Positions 54,839 to 63,072 of a DNA stretch of 64,000 nucleotides are shown one piece after another. Made by a program: the position numbers and the translations under genes. A model generated the notes under the pieces. The model saw only the letters and a list, made by a program, of their open reading frames with translations. It was not told the DNA's origin and searched no databases. Every line of letters begins with the position of its first letter. The stretch's first letter is position 1. Source of the stretch: Deltaproteobacteria bacterium (GTDB taxonomy: Bacteria; Myxococcota_A; UBA9042; DTJE01); NCBI GenBank assembly GCA_029555025.1, contig JAKPTZ010000030.1, forward strand, positions 1 through 64,000. The letters run 5' to 3'.

Positions 54839-56165
54839 GCATCAGCATTATTCCGTACATGTGTGCACCTTCGGAAAAGAACCTGTTTCCGGGAAGATCG
54901 ACGTCCGAGTTGAATACCGGATTGAAGGCCTTGTCGCCGTCCGCATTTGAAAGCATCGTTGTCGTCGCGGTCTTTTTCAGGTTCATGCCGGGATCGGCAT
55001 TCGTAAGGAAGTGACCGGTTTCGTATGCGTAAGTGAACCTGAAAGCCATCGACACGTATTTGATGGGCTGCACGTTGACGCCGACCCAGGTCGAAAAGAT
55101 TCCATACGAGCCGACGTCTGTGATGCCGTCCATGAACTGGATCGCGTGCTGTTGTCCGTCGGTGGTCAGGTTATAGGCCAGCAGGTTCTTCGAGGATGTC
55201 GGGCTGACGCAGGCCGGGTCGCCGGCGCATGTCGATGTCCCGAACGCGTCGAAGAGGTCGGTATACTCACGCCCCTGGAAGCGGTACTTCGCGAAGAAGC
55301 CGAGATCGACCGTCGCAAATCTTTCCGGCTCCTTGTTTTCCTGCGGGGCGTTCCAGACATAGAAATCGCCGCCAAGGCGAAGGCCGATGTCCGGCCCCGG
55401 TCCAATCTTCGTCTGATCCTTGGCGTTGTAGGTGCGAAACAGAGTTCCCCGGTCGTTCGCGGGTGCCTGGTACTGGGCGAACAGGCCGAACCATGGCTCG
55501 AAAAACGCAATCCTCCGGCTGGCCGTGATATCGAGGTTCAGCTTGTGGAGCCCTTCCCCGACACCCTTTCCGCCAGCCTTGCGTATGGTGCCGGTCGGTG
55601 CCGTGTACGAAAAGGCGAACACCAGCGTGGGGTGATGCTTCTTCCGGAACTGGTTCATGGCGGCAACTTTCAGTCCGACAATCATGTCGCCAAAACCGTG
55701 TCTGGTGGCGCTGCGGTTGTCAACCTCGAAAAGGTGGGCCCCGCTGGACGGGTAAACCGTTGAATTTCCGCGCCTAACCCCGCTTGCAAAATCGAGTTCC
55801 GTCCTGTCCATCACGGCGAACGGGAAGGTCGCGAAGAACTCAAAGTCCCTGTAAAGGCCGATGCGCATGTCGATGTTCATGAAATGGGTGTCCCGAACCG
55901 AGTCGAGTTCAGCCCTTCTTGCAATTCCTGCGGTCGCCGGGCATCCGGGATCGGTCGGATCGCAGATGTATTCGCGGGTGATGCTGGATTGGCGCATCAA
56001 CCAGTCGTAACGGATCCCGAGAACACCGTCCCACTTGTCGTCCCTGTCCGCGGCCGACATGACCGATGTGTATTCCGAGGCGGAGGCCCGGGTGAAGGCT
56101 CCCCCAACCAGCAAGGCCGTCAGCACGGCCGCCAGGATGAATCGACCGGGACGAGGAATCGACAT
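54822..56165 (-). CDS. Predicted outer-membrane beta-barrel protein
   Basis: A 447-residue exported protein of unknown function. A signal peptide (about 1-31, ending ASA) is followed by alternating amphipathic strands (for example MNIDMRIGLYRDFEFFATFPF and YVSMAFRFTYAYETG) and an aromatic C-terminal residue (LMLTGRY), the pattern of outer-membrane barrels. A short cysteine-containing loop (CDPTDPGC) lies near residue 70. The ATG at 56165 has GGGGG upstream and its own promoter. Confidence 0.77.
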   Translation of the reverse strand: MSIPRPGRFILAAVLTALLVGGAFTRASASEYTSVMSAADRDDKWDGVLGIRYDWLMRQSSITREYICDPTDPGCPATAGIARRAELDSVRDTHFMNIDMRIGLYRDFEFFATFPFAVMDRTELDFASGVRRGNSTVYPSSGAHLFEVDNRSATRHGFGDMIVGLKVAAMNQFRKKHHPTLVFAFSYTAPTGTIRKAGGKGVGEGLHKLNLDITASRRIAFFEPWFGLFAQYQAPANDRGTLFRTYNAKDQTKIGPGPDIGLRLGGDFYVWNAPQENKEPERFATVDLGFFAKYRFQGREYTDLFDAFGTSTCAGDPACVSPTSSKNLLAYNLTTDGQQHAIQFMDGITDVGSYGIFSTWVGVNVQPIKYVSMAFRFTYAYETGHFLTNADPGMNLKKTATTTMLSNADGDKAFNPVFNSDVDLPGNRFFSEGAHMYGIMLMLTGRY

Positions 56166-56193
56166 CGGAACCCCCGGGAAAACCAGCCCCCCG

Positions 56194-56222
56194 ATTATCT
56201 GAAGAAAGCCTCTTACTGTCAA
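56194..56222 (-). promoter_or_regulatory. Predicted strong promoter of the outer-membrane protein gene
   Basis: TTGACA and GATAAT are separated by 17 bases on the minus strand: a full -35 match and five of six at the -10. The start would be near 56187, 22 bases before the ATG. Confidence 0.65.
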
Positions 56223-56249
56223 AGCCGACCAGCATCGTTCAGGCGAGTT

Positions 56250-57044
56250 TCAGGGCAGATGAACGCTTCTTGCAAAAGTCAGCACGTCGACGCGGCGGGC
56301 GCCGGCGGATTTCAACGCTCGTGCACAGTCCGAAACGGTGGCCCCCGTCGTCAAAACATCATCGACTAGAAGGATTCTCCTGCCCCTTACGTCACGGCCA
56401 TTCCTGACGTGGAAGCTTCCGGCGGCAAGTCTGCGGCGCTCGTTCGCGCCAAGACCCCTGGTTGACTGCGGGGGGCCCTGGCGGATCAGGACGAAATTGT
56501 CGGCCGGAAAGTCTGAAATCGCGGAAAAGGCCGAGGCAAGAAGCGCGGCCTGATTGTATCCCCTGGCCAGGAAGCGTCGCGGAATTGCCGGCACGCTTGT
56601 TACAAGGTCGGGAAGACCGCCTCCGGATGCGGCCCACACTGCGGCCATCACTGTCGCCATCGGCCGGGCCAGTTCCCATTTGCGTGAGTATTTGAGGGCC
56701 AGAACCATGGATCTGGGCGGGCCGGTCCAGGCGAAGGCGGACCTGGCCATGTCCACGGTTTCAAAAGCAGGGTCGTGGCAGATGCACGTATCCGGCGAGT
56801 CTGAAGGCGCACCGCATCTTGAGCAGACGTCGGGGCCGCACAGAAGCGCTTCCCGGGTGCATGCGGGACAGAGATCGATTGCCGAGGTCGCGGACATGGC
56901 GGTGCCGCAGGATAAGCAGTGCCGCGGGAGAAAGGAATCGGCCAGGCATTGAAGCAGATGTCGGATCGCGAACAGAATCGTCCCGGCGGGGCGGCCCTTC
57001 AGTCGAACTGGCTGGATTCCATCCTGGCGAAGTCCAAAACCCAT
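56250..57044 (-). CDS. ComF family protein (phosphoribosyltransferase-like)
   Basis: Homologue of ComF/GntX, required for DNA uptake in naturally competent bacteria and having a phosphoribosyltransferase fold. The product is up to 264 residues. An N-terminal zinc-finger region (CLSCG, CPAC, CSRCG, CIC) is followed by the PRPP-loop ILLVDDVLTTGATVSDCARAL. The start is uncertain: the ATG at 57044 overlaps rsfS by 46 bases and no later ATG/GTG precedes the zinc finger. Confidence 0.86.
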   Translation of the reverse strand: MGFGLRQDGIQPVRLKGRPAGTILFAIRHLLQCLADSFLPRHCLSCGTAMSATSAIDLCPACTREALLCGPDVCSRCGAPSDSPDTCICHDPAFETVDMARSAFAWTGPPRSMVLALKYSRKWELARPMATVMAAVWAASGGGLPDLVTSVPAIPRRFLARGYNQAALLASAFSAISDFPADNFVLIRQGPPQSTRGLGANERRRLAAGSFHVRNGRDVRGRRILLVDDVLTTGATVSDCARALKSAGARRVDVLTFARSVHLP

Positions 57045-57448
57045 TCCGGCTCCGGAACGTCAATAGTTTTTGCTTCCAGCCACAGGCGATCAAGGTCGTA
57101 GTAGCTGCGTTTGTGTTTTTCGAACACATGCACTATCACGTTTCCGAAATCCAGCAGCACCCATGCTCCGGACTTGCGCCCCTCGACGCCGGCCGCCCGG
57201 ATTCCCTGTTCCTTCAACTGACCTTCGACGGCCTCCGCGATGGCCATCACATGGCGATCCGACCGCCCGGAAAGGATCACGAACATGTCGGTGTAGTCAA
57301 CGACACCGGTGACGTCGTAAACCTTCGTCGCGAAGGCGTTCTTTGACCAGGCGGCGTCAAGGATGGCCTTCACCAGATCGTCGTTGCCGATAATCCCCGA
57401 TGTCGCCTTTTCCTTCCTTGCCGCCGGCTTGAATTCGTTACTGTCCAT
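56999..57448 (-). CDS. rsfS: Ribosome silencing factor RsfS
   Basis: Binds L14 (rplN at 7442) and blocks subunit joining when nutrients are scarce. The 149-residue product has the DUF143 core KVYDVTGVVDYTDMFVILSG, SGAWVLLDFGNVIVHVF and YYDLDRLW. The ATG at 57448 follows GGAGG. nadD, its usual neighbour, is absent; instead it lies in a unit with a Cys-rich lipoprotein and a pseudo-receiver protein. Confidence 0.94.
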   Translation of the reverse strand: MDSNEFKPAARKEKATSGIIGNDDLVKAILDAAWSKNAFATKVYDVTGVVDYTDMFVILSGRSDRHVMAIAEAVEGQLKEQGIRAAGVEGRKSGAWVLLDFGNVIVHVFEKHKRSYYDLDRLWLEAKTIDVPEPEWVLDFARMESSQFD

Positions 57449-57462
57449 TTTCCTCCGGTTGT

Positions 57463-57879
57463 TCACCCTTCGTTCGCGTCCCGCACCCCGGAACCCGCGC
57501 CGTCGTCGCCCTGTCCGGCCGGTTCCCCGGCGACCTGGTTGCAGAACGGGTCAACAAGATTTCCGTCGCAGTCGATGAAGTCGGTCACGCACCTGTAATC
57601 GTCACGGCAATAATCGAAAATGCTGCACGACTGCATGCACCAGGACGACAGACGGTCGAACCTGACGCAGACCGAGCCACCCGGGCACCCGGCCCTGGGA
57701 CACGGCGATATGGTGCAGTAACCGCCGGTCTGAGACAGGTCGCATACGTGGTTGCTGTCGCAATCGGTGCTGGATTCGCAGGCATCGCCGATGGACGGGG
57801 TACACCCTGTCGCCGCCAGGATTGATGAAGCGACCGCCAAAAGAATTATTGGAATCGATGAAGATGCGGGTCTTTTCAT
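57463..57879 (-). CDS. Small Cys-rich lipoprotein
   Basis: A 138-residue predicted lipoprotein with lipobox LAATGC near residue 26. The mature part has about 14 cysteines in the pattern GDACESSTDCDSNHVC ... GYC ... CPGGSVCVRF ... WCMQSCS, a style frequent in Myxococcota lipoproteins, and a Gly/Asp-rich tail. Its ATG overlaps the preceding stop by one base (TAATG). Function unknown. Confidence 0.82.
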   Translation of the reverse strand: MKRPASSSIPIILLAVASSILAATGCTPSIGDACESSTDCDSNHVCDLSQTGGYCTISPCPRAGCPGGSVCVRFDRLSSWCMQSCSIFDYCRDDYRCVTDFIDCDGNLVDPFCNQVAGEPAGQGDDGAGSGVRDANEG

Positions 57880-59315
57880 TAGGAACGGCCTTCCCCGGCG
57901 GCTTTTGCGCCCGGATCTTCCGGGTCACCGCTTTCCTGGTGGTTCAATCCCAGCAGGCTCTTGACCTGCACGAATTTCTTCCTGATGTCGTCAAGTTCGG
58001 CCCGGACCAGGCGTTCGGCGCTCTTCGCGGTCTCAAGCTGGGCCCGCAGCGAGGCGGCTTCCTTCTCGATGTCCTGGAGTTCTTCCACCCGATCCTGCAT
58101 GCGGTCGAGCGTCCTTTGAAGTTTCCGGTTTTCCGCCGAAAGAACCTCGTTCTTTGCAGCGGCTTCCTGCAGGGCCGGGAATTCCCTGGCCATCGATTCA
58201 AACCTGGAAACCTGTTCCCTCAGATCCTGAACGGTGTCTTCCGTTTCGGAAAGTCTCTCTTGAAGGGAATCGCGTTCTTCTTCCAGGGCTTCGATATTTT
58301 CCTTGTAACCGGTCTCGAGTCTTCCAAAAAGCTCCAGGGTTTCGTCCATGTCGGCACGGACGGCGGCTTCCCGACTTTCCGCGTCGGCCCTGCGCTCGGC
58401 CTCGCGGCGCCTTGTGTCCTCAAGCTGTTTTTCCAGCTTGGCTATCTGTTTTCTCTGGCTGGCCGTCTCATCCGCGGCTTCCTTCAGCGCCTCGATCCTG
58501 GACAGGGCATCCTGGAGCTCGTTTTCCAGTTTCAAGCGGGCCTTTTCGGCGACCGCCTCGGCTTGCAGGTTCGCCTTGGAAACCGCCTCCTGTACCGCCT
58601 CGTCTATAAGCCGGTTCATGTCCTGCAGAGCGGACGTGTCGCTCTGTGCGGTGCGCTTGAGGACTTCCTGGTGTTCGCGCATCGCTAGGATGCTTGAGTT
58701 CAAGGTTTCGGACTGGTTACGCAGAAGGGATTCAAGATCCCCGAGCTTGCCGTTGAGATCCTGCTTTTCTGTTTGCAGTTTGACGACCGTTGATTTCAGG
58801 TCCCTGACCTCGTCCTCGACAAAATTGACGACGGCGGCCTCGATTGTCCGGGCGGACACCATCGTGCGATCCGGTATGTCGTTGACGTCGATTTCGGCAG
58901 GTGGTTCAAATCCCGTCGTGACAGGCTGAGCCTGCTGCACCGGAAGCGCGGGAATCTGTTCCCGAAGGATTTCCGTCAGCATGACGGTCGAAAGGGGCGT
59001 GGAAAGATACACGTCGGCCCTTGTCGGCAGCCGCTGGTGCTTGTTGATGACGTCCGCGGCCGTCTTGCCCGAAATCATGAACAGCGGAATCCGGCGAAGC
59101 GTCTTGTCCTTCTTGATTTTCAGGCACGCGCTGAAGCCATGCTTCATGTCGGCGGAAAGAATGATCAGATCCGGCTTGTGCTCGGCTGCGTGTTCAAGGA
59201 TTGCGGCCGGATTGGTGTCGATTACCGGCACCAGCCCGAGCGATGTCAGGACCGATTGAATCTGATTCAGGGTAGTCTGATCGTCTTCGTAAATCAGAAC
59301 CTTTCTGTCGTTCAT
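57879..59315 (-). CDS. AglZ/FrzS-like pseudo-receiver coiled-coil protein
   Basis: A 478-residue cytoplasmic protein: a receiver-like domain (about 5-120), a linker, and a long coiled coil (about 165-455). The receiver has the acidic pair E10/D11, but the phospho-acceptor position (54) is Ser and the conserved lysine (near 106) is Thr, so it should not be phosphorylated. The segment GFSACLKIKKD and the HQRLPTRADVYL stretch resemble Myxococcus AglZ and FrzS, polarity proteins of gliding and pilus-driven motility. The ATG at 59315 has AGGA upstream. Confidence 0.82.
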   Translation of the reverse strand: MNDRKVLIYEDDQTTLNQIQSVLTSLGLVPVIDTNPAAILEHAAEHKPDLIILSADMKHGFSACLKIKKDKTLRRIPLFMISGKTAADVINKHQRLPTRADVYLSTPLSTVMLTEILREQIPALPVQQAQPVTTGFEPPAEIDVNDIPDRTMVSARTIEAAVVNFVEDEVRDLKSTVVKLQTEKQDLNGKLGDLESLLRNQSETLNSSILAMREHQEVLKRTAQSDTSALQDMNRLIDEAVQEAVSKANLQAEAVAEKARLKLENELQDALSRIEALKEAADETASQRKQIAKLEKQLEDTRRREAERRADAESREAAVRADMDETLELFGRLETGYKENIEALEEERDSLQERLSETEDTVQDLREQVSRFESMAREFPALQEAAAKNEVLSAENRKLQRTLDRMQDRVEELQDIEKEAASLRAQLETAKSAERLVRAELDDIRKKFVQVKSLLGLNHQESGDPEDPGAKAAGEGRS

Positions 59316-59370
59316 CCAGTTCCTGCCTTGTCCGGCCCGCATGGTGGCGAGGCCGTCCGGTCGCGAAGGC

Positions 59371-59399
59371 ACATTAGCCGGTCACCGAACCGGTGTCAA
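59371..59399 (-). promoter_or_regulatory. Predicted proximal promoter of the AglZ-like gene, with a palindromic spacer
   Basis: TTGACA and TAATGT are 17 bases apart. The spacer holds the inverted repeat CCGGT-N6-ACCGG, positioned where a repressor could block polymerase. Confidence 0.45.
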
Positions 59400-59446
59400 T
59401 TCCGGCCGGGAGGTGCCGGGATGGCACTTGCGGAATCAATGGCAGG

Positions 59447-59476
59447 ATTTTAAGGCGCCGCGACGTTCATAGTCAA
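59447..59476 (-). promoter_or_regulatory. Predicted distal promoter of the AglZ-like gene
   Basis: TTGACT and TAAAAT, each five of six to consensus, are 18 bases apart, about 75 bases upstream of the proximal promoter. Confidence 0.55.
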
Positions 59477-59531
59477 TCGTTGCGCGCGCGTGTATGTGCA
59501 TAATTCTTGAAAAGCGGCATAAGCGGAGTTG

Positions 59532-60500
59532 TCATGCCCGATCCCGACCCGGCGTGGCCCCGGCAGCCGCCCGAGTGGCGAATCTGATGGCGGCAAGCAT
59601 GCTCGACGGGTCTGCCCTGCCGGATCCGGCAAGGTCGAAGGCCGGCCCGTGGTCGCAGGCGCACCTGACTCGCTCGAGTCCCATGGTGATGTTGATGGCG
59701 TCCGAAAAGTGAATCAGCTTGAGTGGTCCGAGTCCCTGATCATGGAACATCGCCAGAACCACATCGAACTCGCCGGAAAGGGCGCGGTGAAAAACCGTGT
59801 CCGCGGCAAGCGGTCCGGTTGCGGAAATGCCTTCGTTTCGGGCCGTCTGGATCGCCGGGGCGATGATTTCGATATCCTCGCGTCCGAACATTCCCCCGTC
59901 CCCGCAGTGCGGATTAAGGCCGGCAACCGCAATCGAAGGGTTCTTGAGGCCCATATGACTTTTCATGAACCTGTCGCAAACCCTGAGCTTTCGAAGCACC
60001 AGGTCGGCAGTGATTGCATCCGGAAGTTCCCGGATCGAAACGTGCGTGGTTGCCAGTGCCACCTTCAACCGGGAACCGCACAGCATCATCGCCCATTCGG
60101 TGCATCCGAACCGGGACGCAACGAATTCCGTCTGTCCCGGAAATGGAAGTCCGGCGTCCGCGAAGGCCTGCTTGCATATCGGGCCGGTTGCCAGGGCGCC
60201 GATGGAACCATCGACAAGGCAGTCGGTCGCCGCCGTCAGAGCAGCCAGGCTGGCGGAGCCGGAAGCAGTCGTGTAGCGACCGGCATGGACTTCCCGCACG
60301 TCCGGCGAAGTGGCCACCGGAAGAATCCGGCCAGCGTCGGGCAGCCCGGAGACTATCTGGCCGATGATCGGCGCGGGACCGAAAAGCATGAACGATGTCT
60401 GCGCCCGTGGTTCGGCGGCGGTCAGCGTGGCCAGCGCGCGGCCGACAATTTCGGGCCCGATGCCGGCAGGGTCGCCGACGGTGATTCCGACTGTTTTCAT
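59532..60500 (-). CDS. pdxA: 4-hydroxythreonine-4-phosphate dehydrogenase
   Basis: NAD-dependent step of pyridoxal phosphate synthesis by the DXP-dependent route. The 322-residue product has GDPAGIGPEI near the N-terminus, the metal-binding HVSIRELPDAIT and GLNPHCGDGGMFG segments, HDQGLGPLKL, and DHGPAFDLAGSGRADPSS. The ATG at 60500 follows GGGGGTG and overlaps the upstream stop by four bases. pdxJ, the usual partner, is not in the window. Confidence 0.96.
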   Translation of the reverse strand: MKTVGITVGDPAGIGPEIVGRALATLTAAEPRAQTSFMLFGPAPIIGQIVSGLPDAGRILPVATSPDVREVHAGRYTTASGSASLAALTAATDCLVDGSIGALATGPICKQAFADAGLPFPGQTEFVASRFGCTEWAMMLCGSRLKVALATTHVSIRELPDAITADLVLRKLRVCDRFMKSHMGLKNPSIAVAGLNPHCGDGGMFGREDIEIIAPAIQTARNEGISATGPLAADTVFHRALSGEFDVVLAMFHDQGLGPLKLIHFSDAINITMGLERVRCACDHGPAFDLAGSGRADPSSMLAAIRFATRAAAGATPGRDRA

Positions 60501-62962
60501 GGCCGCACCCCCGTGGCACCGCAATCGGCGACGCCGGCAGCGGATTCAAGCACTGGCAGGCCCGAAAGCACCGCACCCTCTGCCGAGAAGGTTCCGGAAA
60601 ACATGCTGAAGCCCTTTTCAAGGCTGACCGGCGCTCCTGGCTCCGGACTGAATTCCGATGACCTGGCCGCAGAGACGACCCATTCGGGATCCTCGCCCGG
60701 AATATCGATCCTGATCACGGAAATGCCTTCCGAACCCGGTATGGCCGTCAACTCCGGCATGATTCCGCCCGATGGCGCGAACGCGAGCACCGTCAGGAAC
60801 CCGGCGTTTTCGGGCGGCATCGACGCGTTCACTGCAAGGCGGCGGTGCGTCAGCCACTGGCCCCACTGTGGGGCGTTGTGTTCCTCGAGGCTTGATGACA
60901 CCGAAACGATTCCGGAAAGCGGAACCGTCATGGCCCGAACCGCCACGCCCTGGTTCGTCCAGATCGCGCCGTCGTCAAGCTCCTGGAAGGACGAGTCCGG
61001 CGTGGTGCCGCCCCCTTTGCCGTTCAGAAGCAGCGTGTATGCGTGTTCCTGGCTTGCCCGTATCACGTCGTGAACAACCAGGTAGTCGCTTCGAACCCGC
61101 AGAATCTGGCGATGGAAATCGACGCCTTCGTAGGCGGTGGAGACGGCCGTCCACGTCAAGTCACCCTGGGAACCGGGGCACGAAAGGAACGCGTCGTTGC
61201 CCACGTTCAGGCCCATCTCCGACATGCTGTCGAACCGGGAACCCTTCCCATCGACCAGGATCGTGTTGTGGTCGGTCGGCCTGAACACCAGGGAATGGTT
61301 TTCGTAGTTGATATACCCGGGATCGATTATCAGCGGCTTGCCGTGTGCCCAGGCGATGAAAGCAAGTTCATCCGGGTGTTCGTGCCCGAGTCCGTTGACC
61401 CGAACCGGGCCGTGTTCGCCACACAGGAGGATGTAGAGCGCGTCCGGCTCCCAGGATGTACGCAGGATTGATATTCCGGCCCCGTACCGGGTGAAGTCAA
61501 GGGGAGCTTCCGGCTGCAACGGTGGCGCCAAACCATTGAAGGCGACCAGGGAAAGGGCATGCAGCGGCGCCGAGTCAAGCCCGGCCGCGTCGCGGTGCCA
61601 CTGCCACAGGAAGTCGTCGTCGCCAAGCATCGTGGCCAGGATGGCTCCGTGCTGGGCGGCACCGTTTGAATCATCGACCGATGGGCAGAGTCCGTCGGGC
61701 GTAACCGTTTCCAGCGACAGGCGATAGGCCGCCCTGACGGCCGGGGACGTCGCGAAGTCCTGCACTTCGATGATCTGTCCTGCCGCCGGGTTGTCGGGCT
61801 GGGTCTCGCCGACCACCCTGGCCGGGATCGATTTTCCATCCGCCCACCGATGGAGCCCGAAGAAGAACGGAAGGTATGTGTCCGAGCCGTAGGTCAGGTA
61901 ATGGCAGCCTTCCGCGTGTCCGCCGTCGGGCGTGAGCTGGTTCTCGACGAAAACCCACTGGATACCGGTCAGGGAGTGAGACATGTCCCGGGCCGCCTCG
62001 CGGCGATCGTTTAACGCCATCGCGCACAGGCCGAGCGACGAAAGGACTTTTATGACGTGATTGTTGCGCGCGAAAAGCATCATTGGAAGCAGGGGGCCTT
62101 CCTGGACAAGCCGCCTGAAGTCGTCGATTCTTGTGACGATTGATTCCCTGACGGCGATAAGTTCCGGTTCGCCAATCATCGGATTTCCGGCAAGCCAGTC
62201 CCATGCCTGGCAGTATGAAGCAAGCGCCTCGGCACCAAGAAGGTCGTAGTCCGAATCCATCGCAAGGTCGGCAGCACCAGGATCGCGATAGCCTTCGGTC
62301 ACGGCTGAAACAGCCTTGTCAAGCATCGCCTGGTCGGCTTCAAGCAGGGCGAGGAATGCCGCATTCTCGGCAACCTGGCCGCGGGATCGATCGACATGAA
62401 GGTCAAAGGAATCGTCCGGGTGCTCGACAAGGGGCCTGCCCGCCGCCGCCCTTATCCGGGCCGCCAGCACCGCGTCCGGTCCCTCGGTTGCCGCGAGCTT
62501 CGCGGCGATGGCCGGGATTTCGTCGCTGTCGAAGAACAGCCGGGGATGCGGCCCGAGTCCCGGCTGCCACGCCCTTGCGTCCGAGGGATCCAGCGGGTCG
62601 GTTCCGTCGGAAATTTCATCAAGATCCGGAATTCCGTCCCCATCGGAGTCGGCCTCCGGATCGATTACATCCGCATCGACCGAAGAGTCGCCGCCGGTCT
62701 CGTCCGGCAGGAAGCCGTCATCGGTCGGGACATCGGCCCCGTCGCCATCCGCGGCGATGTCCGCCTGGCCCGAGTCGGGAAGGTCGCCGGTGGAATCGGA
62801 TTCCGGCAGATCGGCGGAGTCGGGCGCCGCGTCCGTAATGACCGTCCCTTGATCCAGGGCGTCCTGCGTCACGTCGCCGAACGACTGGCAGGCGGAAGAC
62901 AGAAAAGCGAGGATGACGCAAATGGCGGCGGGGTGCTTCAACATCATTTGAACGGCTTGCAT
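60497..62962 (-). CDS. Heparinase II/III-like polysaccharide lyase lipoprotein
   Basis: Predicted surface polysaccharide-degrading enzyme of about 821 residues. The signal peptide ends FLSSAC, a lipobox, followed by an Asp/Ser-rich tether and a Ca-binding thrombospondin-type segment (DSDGDGIPDLDE). An alpha-toroid region then leads into a heparinase II/III beta domain with HEHPDELAFIAW, IIDPGYINYENH and DHNTILVDGKG. The start is uncertain: a -10 at 63007-63012 rules out frame codons further upstream, leaving 62962 or 62947, neither with a clear ribosome-binding site. Substrate unknown. Confidence 0.8.
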   Translation of the reverse strand: MQAVQMMLKHPAAICVILAFLSSACQSFGDVTQDALDQGTVITDAAPDSADLPESDSTGDLPDSGQADIAADGDGADVPTDDGFLPDETGGDSSVDADVIDPEADSDGDGIPDLDEISDGTDPLDPSDARAWQPGLGPHPRLFFDSDEIPAIAAKLAATEGPDAVLAARIRAAAGRPLVEHPDDSFDLHVDRSRGQVAENAAFLALLEADQAMLDKAVSAVTEGYRDPGAADLAMDSDYDLLGAEALASYCQAWDWLAGNPMIGEPELIAVRESIVTRIDDFRRLVQEGPLLPMMLFARNNHVIKVLSSLGLCAMALNDRREAARDMSHSLTGIQWVFVENQLTPDGGHAEGCHYLTYGSDTYLPFFFGLHRWADGKSIPARVVGETQPDNPAAGQIIEVQDFATSPAVRAAYRLSLETVTPDGLCPSVDDSNGAAQHGAILATMLGDDDFLWQWHRDAAGLDSAPLHALSLVAFNGLAPPLQPEAPLDFTRYGAGISILRTSWEPDALYILLCGEHGPVRVNGLGHEHPDELAFIAWAHGKPLIIDPGYINYENHSLVFRPTDHNTILVDGKGSRFDSMSEMGLNVGNDAFLSCPGSQGDLTWTAVSTAYEGVDFHRQILRVRSDYLVVHDVIRASQEHAYTLLLNGKGGGTTPDSSFQELDDGAIWTNQGVAVRAMTVPLSGIVSVSSSLEEHNAPQWGQWLTHRRLAVNASMPPENAGFLTVLAFAPSGGIMPELTAIPGSEGISVIRIDIPGEDPEWVVSAARSSEFSPEPGAPVSLEKGFSMFSGTFSAEGAVLSGLPVLESAAGVADCGATGVRP

Positions 62963-63006
62963 TGCGGCTTTTGTCCAGTTGTTGATGACGACGGAACCAA
63001 ACATCT

Positions 63007-63012
63007 TATATA
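63007..63012 (-). promoter_or_regulatory. Possible -10 shared by the divergent lyase and etfB genes
   Basis: TATATA is a palindromic AT-rich hexamer between the divergent genes. On the + strand TTGATG at 62982-62987 lies at a usable distance from the overlapping TTATAT (18 bases). No good -35 was seen for the minus strand. Confidence 0.3.
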
Positions 63013-63072
63013 TTCTTCCGCTGGAGTTTAGAATCGATTTTTCCGGCAGGGCACAAAACAGCAGGAGGCAAC

